Source: an uncultured Alphaproteobacteria bacterium
GTDB lineage: Bacteria; Pseudomonadota; Alphaproteobacteria; Micropepsales; Micropepsaceae
Reading direction: 5' to 3'
Assembly (NCBI GenBank): GCA_902826695.1
Contig: CADEFU010000008.1
Coordinates: 1-64,000 of the forward strand
Length of the DNA stretch: 64,000 nt
A program made the translations under genes and the position numbers. Under the pieces are notes generated by a model. It worked only from the letters and a program-made list of their open reading frames with translations, was not told the DNA's origin and ran no database searches. This document shows, one piece after another, positions 23,950 to 35,584 of this stretch (positions within the stretch are counted from its first letter, which is position 1; the number at the start of each line of letters is the position of its first letter).

Positions 23950-25161
23950 ATGAGATTTGCGATCAAAGTGGCCTGGCGCTATTTGGCCAGCAATCGCACG
24001 CAGACGGCGCTGCTGCTGGGCGGCGTCGCCATCGGCGTTCTGGTGTTCGTCTTCATGACCGCGCTGATCGGGGGCTTGCGCGTCTTCTTGATCGTGCAAA
24101 CGACGGGAAACATCGCGCACGTCACGCTCGAACCGCCTGAACGTGTCGCCCGGCTGATCGCAACCGATGGAGGCTATACGCCGCTCGTCGCGACGGTCGC
24201 ATCGAACACGAAGCGCGCTCAAATTTTCGCCTGGCAAACGCTCTTGTATGCCGCAGAAACCACACCGGGCGTGAAGGTTGCCTCGCCCCAGATCAACGGC
24301 AACGCGTTTCTCGTCAAAGGCGAGGCCATTTCGCCGGTGCTGCTGAACGGCCTGCGCGCCGACCGTCTCGATGCCATCTCCGCCATCACGCCCAAGATCA
24401 TCGCGGGCAAAGCGCAGTTGGACATCGACGGGATACTGATCGGCGCCAAATTGGCGTCCAATCTGGGCTTGCGTATCGGCCAGCCCGTGGTCGTGCGCTC
24501 CGATCGCGGGCGCGTACGCACGCTGACGGTGCGTGCGGTCTATCGCACCGGCGTCGGCTCGCTCGACGAACGCGTCGCTTTTGTCAACATCCAACTCGCG
24601 CGTACGCTGCTCGACCTGCCGCAGGGGATCTCGCAGATCGAGTTGAAGCTCGACGATGTCAACGCCGCTCCCGGGATCGCCACGGCGTTGGGCCGGACGA
24701 CGGGGTTGAAGGCGACGAGCTGGGTCGATCGCAACGCGCAGCTTTTCGTCGCCTTGAACAGTCAGGCGCAGACCGGAAGCCTGATCCAGATTTTCAGCCT
24801 GATCACGATCGTCATCGGCGTGTCCAGCGCCCTTTTGCTCACCACCTACCGGCGGCGCGGCGAAATCGCGATCATGCGATCGATGGGCATTTCGCGCGTC
24901 TTCGTCGTGTCGGTGTTCATCTTGCAGGGACTGTTCATCGGCCTCCTCGGGGCCAGCATCGGCGCCGGCGCGGGCTACGGCTTTTGCATCCTGCTCGCCA
25001 ACCTGTCGCGCCGCCTCGACGGTTCGGCGTTTCCCATCGATCCGGCGCAGGGCGGCTATGTGGCGGTCATCGTGCTGACGACGCTGGGCAGCGTTCTTGC
25101 CGCAATCCTGCCGGCGCGTGCGGCGGCGCGTGTCGATCCGGTCGAGGTTTTGAACCAATGA
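23950..25161 (+). CDS. FtsX-like ABC transporter permease
   Basis: A 403-residue MacB/FtsX-type permease. One membrane segment lies near residues 19-42 (ALLLGGVAIGVLVFVFMTALIG), then a periplasmic domain of about 220 residues, then three segments near 280-305, 320-350 and 370-392, with the conserved cytoplasmic RRRGEIAIMRSMGIS loop between segments two and three. It ends ARAAARVDPVEVLNQ, the usual ending of the family. Its stop overlaps the ATPase start (ATGA). It probably forms a mechanotransmission-type exporter with its neighbours; the substrate is unknown. Confidence 0.9.
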   Translation: MRFAIKVAWRYLASNRTQTALLLGGVAIGVLVFVFMTALIGGLRVFLIVQTTGNIAHVTLEPPERVARLIATDGGYTPLVATVASNTKRAQIFAWQTLLYAAETTPGVKVASPQINGNAFLVKGEAISPVLLNGLRADRLDAISAITPKIIAGKAQLDIDGILIGAKLASNLGLRIGQPVVVRSDRGRVRTLTVRAVYRTGVGSLDERVAFVNIQLARTLLDLPQGISQIELKLDDVNAAPGIATALGRTTGLKATSWVDRNAQLFVALNSQAQTGSLIQIFSLITIVIGVSSALLLTTYRRRGEIAIMRSMGISRVFVVSVFILQGLFIGLLGASIGAGAGYGFCILLANLSRRLDGSAFPIDPAQGGYVAVIVLTTLGSVLAAILPARAAARVDPVEVLNQ

Positions 25162-25853
25162 GCGACGTGCTCTACAGCGTGCGCGATCTGGTGAAAGACT
25201 TCGGCACGGACGAATTGCGTACGCGCGTGCTGAAAGGCATGAGCTTCGAATTGGTGAAGGGCGAGTTCGTCGCTCTGTTGGGTCCAAGCGGATCCGGCAA
25301 GAGCACGCTTCTCACGATTCTCGGGACCTTGCTTGCGCCGACCAGCGGCGCGCTCGAAATGCTCGGCCAGAATCTTGTCCATCTGGACGAGCGCCGTCTG
25401 ACGGAGTTTCGCAATCGTCATATCGGCTTCGTTTTTCAGTTTCACCACCTTCTGCCGGATTTTACCGCGGTCGAAAACGTGCTGTTTCCCGCAGCTGCGA
25501 GCGCCGGTGTGGAAACCGCCGAGGCCCGAACGCGCGCGCGCGACTTGCTGAACCGTGTCGGACTTTCCGACCGGCAGGAATTTCGCACGCCCAAACTGTC
25601 GGGTGGACAGAAGCAACGCGTCGCCATCGCGCGCGCCTTGATGAACCACCCGGCCCTCGTGCTCGCCGACGAACCGACGGGCAATCTCGACCGCGAAACC
25701 GCCGATCAGGTCTTGGGATTGCTACGCGACATGAATCGAACGGAGCAGACAACGTTCTTGATCTCGACCCACGATCCGCATGTCGCTGCATTCTGCGATC
25801 GGCGCATCACGGTGATCGACGGCCGCTTCGCAACCGAGGCGGAATTGCGCTAG
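25158..25853 (+). CDS. ABC transporter ATP-binding protein, LolD/MacB-like
   Basis: A 231-residue ATPase: Walker A GPSGSGKST near 41-49, Q-loop in VFQFHHLLPDFTAVENV, signature LSGGQKQRVAIARAL, Walker B ALVLADEPTGNLD and the His switch STHDPHVA. The FHHLLP segment and length are those of the LolD/MacB subfamily that pairs with FtsX-like permeases. The ATG at 25158 overlaps the permease stop. The complete adaptor, permease and ATPase set is in this operon; an outer-membrane partner is not. Confidence 0.92.
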   Translation: MSDVLYSVRDLVKDFGTDELRTRVLKGMSFELVKGEFVALLGPSGSGKSTLLTILGTLLAPTSGALEMLGQNLVHLDERRLTEFRNRHIGFVFQFHHLLPDFTAVENVLFPAAASAGVETAEARTRARDLLNRVGLSDRQEFRTPKLSGGQKQRVAIARALMNHPALVLADEPTGNLDRETADQVLGLLRDMNRTEQTTFLISTHDPHVAAFCDRRITVIDGRFATEAELR

Positions 25854-25875
25854 GGGGCGCGACTTCGGCCGGGTC

Positions 25876-28206
25876 TCAGGCCGCGCGTTGTCTTGGAAAC
25901 ATGCGCTCGAGGATCACGGCCATCGCCGGCAGCACGGTCACGGCGGCGAGCGCATTGGCCAGCACCAGGAAGGCCAAGAGCCAGCCCATGTCGGCTTGGA
26001 ACTTCAGGCCCGAAAACGCCCAACAGCCGACGCCGAGTGCCAGCGTCAGCGCCGTGTAGACGATCGCCGCGCCTTCTTCGCGCAACGACAGCGCGAACGC
26101 CTCCTCCATCGGTGCGCCCTCGCGCAGATGCAGTTCGATCCGCTCATAGAGATAAAGCCCGAAGCCCACGCCAATGCCCGCCGCCAACACGAAGACCGGC
26201 AACGTCGTCACCGTCAGCCCGATGTCGAGCCACGCCAGCAGCGCCAGGCCCAACGCGTTCGCCAAGCCCAACGGCGCCAGACAGCACGGCACCGCGCGCC
26301 AGTCGCGATACGCAGCAAAGACCAAAATGCCGATAACACCGAACACCAGCAGCGGCGCCGTCACGCGCGCCTCGCGCACCGCGTCGTTGATCGCGGCCAA
26401 CACGCCGCCGTTGCCGGTCGCCAGGCGGAACGTCACCTTCGGCACCTTGTTTGCCGCGATGAACGCTTCCGCGGCGGCGGCCACGCGGCGCAGGGTCTCG
26501 TCGCGGTGATCGGTCAGATAGATCGCGATCGGCAGCAGCGAACAGTCGGCGTTCCTCAGGCCCGTCGTGTCGGCGATCGCGCCGGTCGCCACGGCCATCA
26601 CGTCGGGCGCCTTTGGCAGCACGCGCCATTTCAGATTGCCTTCCTGCACGATCGAATAGACGAAGCGCGACGCCTCGGGCAGCGACATCACGGATTTCAC
26701 GCCCTCAACCTTGCGCATGGCGACGCCGAAACGCTCGATCGCGGACATGACCGTGTAATCGACGCAGGCGTCGATGGGTGCCACCGCCACCACGACGAAG
26801 CTGTCGAGGTCCAGGTCGAAATTCCCGGCAATCGCCGTCGAATCCACGTTATAGCGCGCGCTCTCCCACAGTTCCTGCGCGCCGGGCCGGCTGTTGCCAA
26901 CGCCCACATCCGCCGCAACCCAGAGCGCGACCGCCGACAGGCCCACGGCCGCCAGCAGGATCAAGAACGCGGGCAGGGGCCTCGCGTCGCGTGCAAAGCC
27001 CAGCATGAATTTCTGCCGCGCCGCCAACAGCCGGCGCTGTTGCTCCACGGCCTTGGTGCTGAAGCCGACATAGCTGATCGCGAGCGGCAGCACGATCATG
27101 TTCGACATGAATTTGAGCGCGACGCCGACCAGCGCGATGATGGCCAGATCCGTCACGAACGGGATCGGCAGCAACAGAAGCGCGGCAAAGCTCGCCAGCA
27201 CCGTCACGGTGGAAAACACGCCCGGCACCCACAGGCGGCGGAACGTGCGGCGGGCCGCTTCGACCGGCGAATGCCCGCGCTTGGCGACGGCGGCCAGGAA
27301 GCGATTGATCTGCTGCACGCCGTGGCTGACGCCGATGACGTAAATCAAAAACGGAATGACGAGGCCCAACGGATGCAACCGCAGACCCGCCAGCTGAACG
27401 ATGGCCATCAACCAGGCAATCGACGCGACGGAGACAAGCACGGTGATCAGCGTCAGCGCCAGCGAGCGCGAATAGTACCAAAGCGCCAGCGCGCTCGCGG
27501 CAAATGCCAGCGCGAAGAACGCCAGCACGTCATAGGCCTCGTTCGCGATGTCGCCCACGAACTTCGTGAAGCCGATGATGCGGACGGTGATGCCGTCCTT
27601 TTCGAATTTTTCGCGGATATTGGTCTCAAGCTCGTTTGCGACCGCGATCAGGTCCGGCGCCTTGCCGTCGGGCATGAGCGTCAAGAGTGAGGCGTGGATC
27701 ATCGCCGCTTTGCCGTCCAGGCCGAACAACTTGCCCTGATAGCCGCCCTTGAACGCGTCGGCGCGGATGGCTTTCACATCGGCTGCGGTCAGGGCCTGCG
27801 GCGTCACGGTCGCGGGGATCAACTGGCGGCCCTCGACCGCGCCCTCGGTGGCCTCATACACAAACGTGTTCGGCGTCCACAGCGAGGTCACGGACTCGCG
27901 CAAGACACTCGGCATAAACGTCACCTCCTGGGTGACGTCGTTCAGGACCTTCAGAAACGCCGGCGTCCAGATATCGCCCTTCGCCGTCTCGACCACGATC
28001 TGAACGCTGTTCAACCCCGCGATCTTGTCCTTGTAATCGAGCGCGGTGCGCGCATACGGGTGGCCGCCCGGCAGTTGCCGCTCCAAGTCGGTATCGAATT
28101 TGAGGTCGCGCGCCACCCAAACCGAAGCGGCGGTCAGCGCGAGGACCAGCGCCAAGACAAGTGCGCGCCTGCCGAACAGAACGCTCTCCACCGCCGCCAG
28201 CATCAT
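25876..28206 (-). CDS. MMPL/RND-superfamily transporter
   Basis: A 776-residue RND-superfamily protein with duplicated architecture. Membrane segment 1 is at about 14-34, a periplasmic domain with [20 protein letters not shown] follows, then segments 2-6 at about 225-380; the second half repeats this with segment 7 near 410-430, a second periplasmic domain and segments 8-12 near 625-765. The MMPL pattern of GxxxD-like residues in segments 4 and 10 is only partly visible. It belongs to the predicted exporters of the RND superfamily that move hydrophobic lipids. It faces the ABC exporter convergently 22 bp away, so the two are neighbours but not co-transcribed. GGGGGGA lies just upstream of the tandem ATG ATG start. 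Confidence 0.88.
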   Translation of the reverse strand: MMLAAVESVLFGRRALVLALVLALTAASVWVARDLKFDTDLERQLPGGHPYARTALDYKDKIAGLNSVQIVVETAKGDIWTPAFLKVLNDVTQEVTFMPSVLRESVTSLWTPNTFVYEATEGAVEGRQLIPATVTPQALTAADVKAIRADAFKGGYQGKLFGLDGKAAMIHASLLTLMPDGKAPDLIAVANELETNIREKFEKDGITVRIIGFTKFVGDIANEAYDVLAFFALAFAASALALWYYSRSLALTLITVLVSVASIAWLMAIVQLAGLRLHPLGLVIPFLIYVIGVSHGVQQINRFLAAVAKRGHSPVEAARRTFRRLWVPGVFSTVTVLASFAALLLLPIPFVTDLAIIALVGVALKFMSNMIVLPLAISYVGFSTKAVEQQRRLLAARQKFMLGFARDARPLPAFLILLAAVGLSAVALWVAADVGVGNSRPGAQELWESARYNVDSTAIAGNFDLDLDSFVVVAVAPIDACVDYTVMSAIERFGVAMRKVEGVKSVMSLPEASRFVYSIVQEGNLKWRVLPKAPDVMAVATGAIADTTGLRNADCSLLPIAIYLTDHRDETLRRVAAAAEAFIAANKVPKVTFRLATGNGGVLAAINDAVREARVTAPLLVFGVIGILVFAAYRDWRAVPCCLAPLGLANALGLALLAWLDIGLTVTTLPVFVLAAGIGVGFGLYLYERIELHLREGAPMEEAFALSLREEGAAIVYTALTLALGVGCWAFSGLKFQADMGWLLAFLVLANALAAVTVLPAMAVILERMFPRQRAA

Positions 28207-28474
28207 GTCCCCCCGCTTCGCGCCGGGCTATCTTGTCACAAAGGCAGGCCCTTGCGCAGCCGTGGCGCGTGGGGGTGACAACCGGGCTCGCGCGCCTGTT
28301 TGCTCACGTTGCACACTGCGAACCTACGCGACCCTTGTGCCACATGTGCCACTTCGCGGGGGCGATTTCCGCAGATTGGCTTCAAAAACGCCGCCAGTGC
28401 GTGGGGTCAGGGCGTTATGCGAAGAGCGCTGGTTTCGTATAACAGCGACTCGACCACTCTCGAACGGTTTGTCC

Positions 28475-30082
<1,608 letters not shown>

Positions 30083-30087
30083 GTGTC

Positions 30088-30666
30088 ATGCGGGCCAACT
30101 CTACTCTCGCGTTTCCGATTGCCGTGCTTGTGCACTTGGTTTGGTCGTACTTTGTTTGGCTCGCGTTGATTTGGGTCCTCATACCGCTGCCGCAGGCGGT
30201 TTGGATGGCGGCCGCGGGACGGGTCGAGGATGCGCTGGCGATGTGGTTGCCGTCGTCGCCGTTCGCGCTGCAGTCAACGCTGACCTTTGTGCACCTTCTG
30301 GTGTTTGCGACGTTTCGCGGGTTTTTCGCGCCGCGTTTTGGCGATGTGTCCGCCTATTCGACGCTCGCCCTTGCCGCCGCAATCGGTGCGCTGTTGCTCA
30401 CGGCATCGTGGACACTCTCCGGCGGCTTTGGATGGCTCGAAGGTCAATTCTTCGAGGGGCTTGCAGGCGCGGGTGGAACGTTCGCACAGCGGTTCGTTTG
30501 GGCTGTGTTGGTGTCGGTGGGCGCTGCGCTTGCGGGCCGTGCGGTTCTGGGCGATGGGTTTTGGCGCGTCGGGCTTGTGGCGGCGCTTGGCCGGTTGCTT
30601 GCCGGGCGTGTCGGCTATGACGCGTTCCTGGCGCGGACGCGTGGCGCGGCCAAGAGTTTGAGATAG
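30088..30666 (+). CDS. Small integral membrane protein, function unknown
   Basis: A 192-residue hydrophobic protein. Segments at about 8-34 (FPIAVLVHLVWSYFVWLALIW), 62-80, 88-108 and 138-160 could span the membrane. No catalytic motif is visible and I know no family. It begins five bases after the mccB stop with an AGGTG-like ribosome site overlapping that stop, so it is likely co-transcribed. It has no evident link to leucine catabolism. Confidence 0.6.
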   Translation: MRANSTLAFPIAVLVHLVWSYFVWLALIWVLIPLPQAVWMAAAGRVEDALAMWLPSSPFALQSTLTFVHLLVFATFRGFFAPRFGDVSAYSTLALAAAIGALLLTASWTLSGGFGWLEGQFFEGLAGAGGTFAQRFVWAVLVSVGAALAGRAVLGDGFWRVGLVAALGRLLAGRVGYDAFLARTRGAAKSLR

Positions 30667-30675
30667 GCGAGACGA

Positions 30676-31494
30676 ATGCAATTCGATCAAAAGACGTTGG
30701 TGAAAATCGGGGCGGTGCTGGTTGGTGTCTTGCTGGCCGTGTTTTTCGGCACCGGTTCGAAAGACGTGCCGAAAGAGACGCCGAGCGTTGCGCTGAACGA
30801 GGCGGCGGCGGAGATCGCGCCGCAGCCAGCTGCGAAGGTTGAGGCAGAGGCGCCGGCGCTTTCGCCCTCGAAGCCGAAGGCTGCCGCCGTGCCGAAAGCC
30901 GAAGGCGACTTCGACTATTATCTGCTCGTGCTGTCGTGGTCGCCGACGCATTGTTCGTCGGATCGCGGGCGGGGGCAGGACGACGATTTGCAGTGCCGGT
31001 CGGGGCGGCCCTACGGGTTCGTGCTGCATGGGCTGTGGCCGCAGCACGAGCGCGGGTATCCGCAGGACTGTTCGACGAGCGAACGTGAGGTGTCGGATGC
31101 GAACATGCAGGCGGCGCTCAAACTGTCACCGTCGCGCCAACTCGTGCGGCACGAGTGGGAGAAGCACGGCACGTGCGCGGGGCTGTCACAAGACGACTAT
31201 TTCGCGGCCGCGGCGCTCGCGGTTGATTCGGTGAAAGTGCCCAAAGCTTATCGCTCGCCGGCAAAACCCTTGGTCACCACGCCGAACGAGGTGAAACGCG
31301 CATTTCTAGACGCCAATCGCAGTATTCCGAACGATGGCCTTTCGGCCACATGCAGCCGGAACGAGCTTGCCGAAGTGTGGGTGTGTCTCGACAAGGACCT
31401 TGCGCCCCGTACATGCTCGCCAGAGGTGCGGCGTAAACACTGCGGCGCACGCCAGGTACGTATGTTGTCGGTACGCGGAGACTGGCCGCGTTGA
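30676..31494 (+). CDS. RNase T2 family ribonuclease, membrane-anchored or exported
   Basis: A 272-residue T2-type ribonuclease. CAS1 is FVLHGLWPQH with the first catalytic His; CAS2 is LVRHEWEKHGTC with the second His and Glu/Lys. The enzyme cleaves single-stranded RNA through a 2',3'-cyclic phosphate, in the periplasm. Residues 8-25 form a hydrophobic segment, then about 50 residues of Ala/Pro/Glu-rich linker precede the domain, so it may stay anchored. Eight or more cysteines fit the family disulfide pattern. It sits nine bases after a membrane protein gene inside the leucine-catabolism gene group, which is an odd location. Confidence 0.9.
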   Translation: MQFDQKTLVKIGAVLVGVLLAVFFGTGSKDVPKETPSVALNEAAAEIAPQPAAKVEAEAPALSPSKPKAAAVPKAEGDFDYYLLVLSWSPTHCSSDRGRGQDDDLQCRSGRPYGFVLHGLWPQHERGYPQDCSTSEREVSDANMQAALKLSPSRQLVRHEWEKHGTCAGLSQDDYFAAAALAVDSVKVPKAYRSPAKPLVTTPNEVKRAFLDANRSIPNDGLSATCSRNELAEVWVCLDKDLAPRTCSPEVRRKHCGARQVRMLSVRGDWPR

Positions 31495-31516
31495 GTTTGT
31501 AAGGAGTCGGTTGCCC

Positions 31517-31834
31517 ATGGAAATCTTGAACCAGATCGTTTCGTTCTTTCAGACGGGCTTTTACGGGGTCAACGTCGCGCAGGGGCTGATCATCGCTGCT
31601 ATTGCAGCGTACCTGATGAGCGATTGGCGGCGCGTGCTCGTGGTGGCGCTCGGTTGCGTGTTCGTGCACTTGGCCGTGGACGTGATGCTGCCGGTGTTTC
31701 GCGGCGGCGCATTTCGCCTGCCGCCCCTGGTTGAGACAGGGTTCTGGATCAATTTCCTACGCCTCTATGCGGGTTATCTGATCGTCGTGAACGTGTTCTA
31801 CGCCGTGAAACGCGTGCTTGGCGTCGGCCACTGA
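31517..31834 (+). CDS. Small membrane protein, function unknown
   Basis: A 105-residue protein with AAGGAG ten bases before the ATG. Three hydrophobic stretches (about 19-34, 38-56 and 77-98) suggest three membrane spans joined by short loops. I do not recognise the family. It is 22 bp downstream of the RNase T2 gene and in the same direction. A longer upstream frame overlaps the RNase gene and is rejected. Confidence 0.6.
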   Translation: MEILNQIVSFFQTGFYGVNVAQGLIIAAIAAYLMSDWRRVLVVALGCVFVHLAVDVMLPVFRGGAFRLPPLVETGFWINFLRLYAGYLIVVNVFYAVKRVLGVGH

Positions 31835-31975
31835 CGCGGCTCTGTCAGGAGAGCCGACGAAGAGTCGCGATGAGCTTTGTGGAGGCGGCGGGGCTTGCAA
31901 CCTGCCGCCTTTGTCATTTCTGGGCCGGTGGTGTAGTGGCTGGATGCCGCGTCCGCGGTTGAGGCCAGGTGACCT

Positions 31976-32773
31976 ATGAGCGACGAACAAGACGTTGTCC
32001 TGTTGAACACCACGCGTGCCGGGGTTGCGGTTGTGACCTTGAACCGGCCGAAGGTGCACAACGCATTCAATCCGCAGGTTATCGAGAAGCTCTCGGACAT
32101 CTTCGAGACGCTGCGCACGGCGGACGGGGTGCGCGTGATCTTGCTTGACGGTGCAGGCCCCAGCTTTTCGGCAGGCGCCGATCTCGCCTGGATGCGGGCC
32201 GCTTCGGATTATTCGAAGGCCGACAACCGTGAAGATGCCGGCGCCATGGCGGAGATGCTGCATCGGCTTCACACGCTACCGCAGGTGACGATTGCACAAG
32301 TGCACGGTGCGGCGATGGCCGGCGGGTGCGGGTTGCTTTCGGCGTGCGATATCGCGATTGCGACAAGCACGGCGTCGTTTGCCCTTTCGGAGGTGAGGCT
32401 TGGGATCATTCCGGCGGTGATCTCGCCCTACGTGATTCAGGCGATCGGACCCCGGGCCGCGCATCGCTATTTCCTCACCGCCGAGCGCTTCGATGCGGCG
32501 ACGGCGCATGCGTTGGGGCTCATCCACATTCTGGTCGAGGACAACGATGCGCTCGCCAAGGAGTCCGAGCGACTCGTGCAGCAGGTGCTTACCTGTGCGC
32601 CAGGCGCCATTGCTGCGGCCAAGGACTTGATCGCGGCGGTCGCGGGGCATCCGATCGACAGCCATATTCGCGCGGACACATCGCGGCGCATCGCGGAACG
32701 GCGTGCGAGCGATGAAGCGAAGGAAGGGCTCTCGGCCTTCCTCGAGAAGCGTAAACCGAAGTGGGCGGAATAG
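31976..32773 (+). CDS. Enoyl-CoA hydratase/isomerase, probably methylglutaconyl-CoA hydratase
   Basis: A 265-residue crotonase-family protein. The oxyanion-hole motif GPSFSAGADLAWMR and the later HGAAMAGGCGLLSACDIAIA, with SEVRLGIIPAVIS after it, are typical of the LiuC/AuH-like group. Located eight bases before the biotin-carboxylase subunit gene, it most likely hydrates 3-methylglutaconyl-CoA to HMG-CoA, the step after methylcrotonyl-CoA carboxylase. The catalytic Glu expected in the crotonase fold is present in the second motif region. Substrate rests on context, so I leave the symbol empty. Confidence 0.85.
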   Translation: MSDEQDVVLLNTTRAGVAVVTLNRPKVHNAFNPQVIEKLSDIFETLRTADGVRVILLDGAGPSFSAGADLAWMRAASDYSKADNREDAGAMAEMLHRLHTLPQVTIAQVHGAAMAGGCGLLSACDIAIATSTASFALSEVRLGIIPAVISPYVIQAIGPRAAHRYFLTAERFDAATAHALGLIHILVEDNDALAKESERLVQQVLTCAPGAIAAAKDLIAAVAGHPIDSHIRADTSRRIAERRASDEAKEGLSAFLEKRKPKWAE

Positions 32774-32780
32774 CACGTTG

Positions 32781-34766
32781 ATGATTTCGACTTTGCTCAT
32801 TGCCAATCGCGGCGAGATTGCTTGCCGTGTGATCCGGACCGCGCGGCGGATGGGGATCAGGACCGTTGCCGTCTATTCCGACGCCGACGCCGGTGCGCCG
32901 CATGTCGCGATGGCAGATGCGGCGGTTCGCATTGGGCCTGCGCCCGCGAAGGAGAGCTATCTGAATGTGGCCGCGATCTTGGAGGCGGCACGCGCGACGG
33001 GCGCGAATGCCGTGCACCCGGGATATGGGTTTCTGTCGGAGAATGCCGAGTTCGCAGAAGCTTGCGCGAAGGCGGGGCTTGTCTTCGTGGGGCCACCGCC
33101 TGCCGCCATTCGGGCGATGGGGCTGAAGGACGCTGCGAAGGCATTAATGATCAAGGCGGGCGTGCCTGTTGTTCCAGGGTATCACGGGGACGAGCAGTCG
33201 CCGGCGCATCTTGCAAAAGAGGCGGAGCGCATCGGGTTTCCAGTGTTGATCAAGGCCGTTGCCGGTGGTGGCGGTAAGGGTATGCGGCGCGTCGATAAGG
33301 CTGCTGACTTTGCGAAGGCCCTGGAAGGGGCGCAGCGTGAGGGGCAGGCGGCGTTTGGCGATGCGCGCGTTCTCGTCGAGAAATACGTATCGGTGCCGCG
33401 GCATGTCGAAATTCAAGTGTTCGCGGACGGGCATGGGAATGCGGTCTCTTTGTTCGAGCGCGATTGTTCGCTGCAACGGCGGCACCAAAAGGTGATCGAA
33501 GAGGCGCCGGCGCCGGGGATGCCCGCGGACGTGCGGCGTGCGATGGGCGATGCCGCGGTCAAATGTGCAAAGGCGATCGGCTATCAAGGCGCGGGGACCG
33601 TCGAGTTCATTGTCGACGGGTCGAAGGGGCTGACGGCCGACGGCTTCTACTTCATGGAGATGAACACGCGGCTGCAGGTCGAGCATCCGGTGACGGAGAT
33701 GATCACCGGACTCGACCTCGTCGAGTGGCAGCTGCGTGTGGCGGCGGGCGAGAAACTGCCGCGCACCCAAGATCAGCTCGCGGTCAACGGGCATGCGGTC
33801 GAGGTGCGGCTCTATGCGGAGGATCCCGTCAAAGGGTTTTTGCCGTCGATCGGGCGGCTGGCGCGGCTGAAGCTGCCTCAAGCCGATGCACATGTGCGGG
33901 TCGACTCCGGCGTCGTCGAGGGCGGCGAGGTGTCGATGTTCTACGATCCCATGATCGCGAAGGTGATCGCGTGGGACCAGACGCGGACCGCGGCGCTCTC
34001 GCGGCTTGCGAATGCGCTCGAGACCGCGGAGGTCGCGGGGGTGAAAACGAACCTCGCGTTCCTGATCCAAGCTTTGCGGCATGATGCGTTTGTCGCCGGG
34101 CAGATCGATACCGGGTTCATCGACCGGCACAAGGAGCGCTTGGTCGGTGTGGCGTCACCGGCGCCGGCCGATGCCGTGTTGTTTGCAGCGCTGTTCGTGC
34201 TGCTGGAGCGACGCGCCAAGGTGGCGGGGCCGTCGCCGTGGCGACATCTCGACGGGTGGCGGATCGGCGGGGTGCGGCAAGAAGAGATGATGCGCTTGAC
34301 CGAGGGCGAGGCGGATCGCGTCGTGGGCGTGCTCTATCGCGACAAGGGCTGGCGGCTCACGCTCGACGGCAAGACGCTCGACGTGGAAGCTGTGTTCGAC
34401 ACGGATGGATCGATTTCGGCGAGTCTGAACGGGCGCCGCGCGCAGGCGCGGGTGTTGCGTGTTTCGGGCAATCTCGTCGTGCTGATGCAGGGCCGTAGTC
34501 ATGCGTTCGAACCGCACGATCCGCTCGAAGCTGCCGAGCACACGCATGACACCGGCAAAGAGCTTCGCGCGCCGATGCCTGGCAAGGTGGTGCAGCTGCT
34601 CGTGAAAGCGGGCGATCACGTGCGGCGGGGGCAGCCGGTTGCCATCATCGAGGCGATGAAGATGGAACACACGCTCGCCGCGCCGGGCGACCTCACCGTG
34701 AAGGACGCACCGTTCCGCGCGGGCGATCAGGTGGGGGAGGGGGCAGTGGTGGTGAGCTTCGCGTGA
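32781..34766 (+). CDS. mccA: Methylcrotonyl-CoA carboxylase biotin-containing (alpha) subunit
   Basis: A 661-residue fusion of biotin carboxylase and biotin carboxyl carrier domains. The biotin-carboxylase part begins LLIANRGEIACRVIRTARR, with the ATP-grasp Gly-rich loop AVAGGGGKGMRRV and the EMNTRLQVEHPVTE active-site segment. The biotinyl domain is at the end with EAMKMEHTL, biotinylated Lys627. The middle has the BT-like domain of acyl-CoA carboxylases. The enzyme makes carboxybiotin for the subunit at 28475-30082. The start at ATG 32781 gives the expected N-terminus. Propionyl-CoA carboxylase is a possible alternative, but the adjoining hydratase and the MCC-like beta subunit favour methylcrotonyl-CoA. 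Confidence 0.92.
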   Translation: MISTLLIANRGEIACRVIRTARRMGIRTVAVYSDADAGAPHVAMADAAVRIGPAPAKESYLNVAAILEAARATGANAVHPGYGFLSENAEFAEACAKAGLVFVGPPPAAIRAMGLKDAAKALMIKAGVPVVPGYHGDEQSPAHLAKEAERIGFPVLIKAVAGGGGKGMRRVDKAADFAKALEGAQREGQAAFGDARVLVEKYVSVPRHVEIQVFADGHGNAVSLFERDCSLQRRHQKVIEEAPAPGMPADVRRAMGDAAVKCAKAIGYQGAGTVEFIVDGSKGLTADGFYFMEMNTRLQVEHPVTEMITGLDLVEWQLRVAAGEKLPRTQDQLAVNGHAVEVRLYAEDPVKGFLPSIGRLARLKLPQADAHVRVDSGVVEGGEVSMFYDPMIAKVIAWDQTRTAALSRLANALETAEVAGVKTNLAFLIQALRHDAFVAGQIDTGFIDRHKERLVGVASPAPADAVLFAALFVLLERRAKVAGPSPWRHLDGWRIGGVRQEEMMRLTEGEADRVVGVLYRDKGWRLTLDGKTLDVEAVFDTDGSISASLNGRRAQARVLRVSGNLVVLMQGRSHAFEPHDPLEAAEHTHDTGKELRAPMPGKVVQLLVKAGDHVRRGQPVAIIEAMKMEHTLAAPGDLTVKDAPFRAGDQVGEGAVVVSFA

Positions 34767-34800
34767 AGCTCACCTCGTCTCTGCCGAACGAGTCGCGGGC

Positions 34801-35475
34801 TCAGTAAATCGCGAAGTCACCGCGGCAGCCGCTCTTCACCCAAATGCCCCGGCGGTCGTAGCCCCAGCTCTTGTTGAAGCGGCAGGCCGAACGGCTGCGC
34901 TGATGGACGAGCTGCGCGTAGTTTTGAATTGGAACGGCGCAGTGGCGGTATTTGTTTTTCTTCGAGTCGCAAGAGACGACGTACGTTTCGTCGTAATTGT
35001 CGTCCGGATAGCCGCCTTGATTTGGGTAACCACCCTGGTTCGGGTAGCCGCCGGGCGGTGGGTAGTTGGGATCGTAACCTTGCGGCGGGGGCGGTGGCGG
35101 GTTGTTGTAGCCGTCGTTGTCGTTGTTGTCGCTCGCAAGTGCGCCGATCACGCCGAGCGCGAGGATGCCGAGTCCCACCGCGGCTGCGGTGTCGCCATCG
35201 TCTTTGCGGCCGATGCGGAAGGTGGCGCTGCAGCCGTTCGCTACCCAGATGCCGCCATTGTCAAAGCCCCAGGTGTCGTTCTGATAGCAAGCGTGCGGCG
35301 AATGCTGAGTTTTCAAGACAACCCCGCCCGCCGTGCTTGTGCGGCAGTAGTTTGACCCACCGACGGGCGAGTTGCAGCGCAGGTCGGCGGCTGCGGCCGG
35401 TGCGGATGTGCCCAGCATGCACGCGCTCAATGCTGCGGTTGCAATAGTCGTCTTCACGACTGTCTTAAATGTCAT
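34801..35475 (-). CDS. Exported protein with two DUF3011-like domains
   Basis: A 224-residue protein. The N-terminal 30 residues (TVVKTTIATAALSACMLGTSAPAAAA) are a signal peptide. Two Cys-rich domains of about 50 residues (mature N-terminal and C-terminal) share C-x(n)-R-x-C, then Q-x-S-x-x-A/R-C, W-G-x-D-x-x-G-I-W-V and G-C-x-x-F, the DUF3011 signature. Between them are a short hydrophobic stretch and a Pro/Gly/Tyr/Asp-rich linker with PNQGGYPNQGGYP repeats. I choose ATG 35475 because GGAG lies eight bases upstream and the signal peptide begins there. Function is unknown; disulfide-stabilised sugar or cell-wall binding is only a guess. Confidence 0.75.
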   Translation of the reverse strand: MTFKTVVKTTIATAALSACMLGTSAPAAAADLRCNSPVGGSNYCRTSTAGGVVLKTQHSPHACYQNDTWGFDNGGIWVANGCSATFRIGRKDDGDTAAAVGLGILALGVIGALASDNNDNDGYNNPPPPPPQGYDPNYPPPGGYPNQGGYPNQGGYPDDNYDETYVVSCDSKKNKYRHCAVPIQNYAQLVHQRSRSACRFNKSWGYDRRGIWVKSGCRGDFAIY

Positions 35476-35584
35476 GGGTGCTTCTCCGGAGTTGTCACCT
35501 TGCGGATTAGACAGCGTTCGCGACTTGGATTGCAAGAGGTTCGCGGAGCGAGGTAGTTTCGCGCCTGCAACGGAGTACCCCAAG

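Noticed and set aside
23785-25287. A 500-codon minus-strand frame over the exporter genes
   Set aside because: It spans the junction of three real plus-strand genes and shows only Arg/Asp/Gln-rich shadow composition.
25888-27690. A 600-codon open frame on the plus strand
   Set aside because: It is fully antisense to the MMPL transporter, rich in Arg, Gln and His from mirrored codon bias, and has no family motif or ribosome site.
31835-31975. tRNA-like or small RNA gene
   Set aside because: A few short GC hairpins are present, but no acceptor stem, T-loop or terminator could be assembled.
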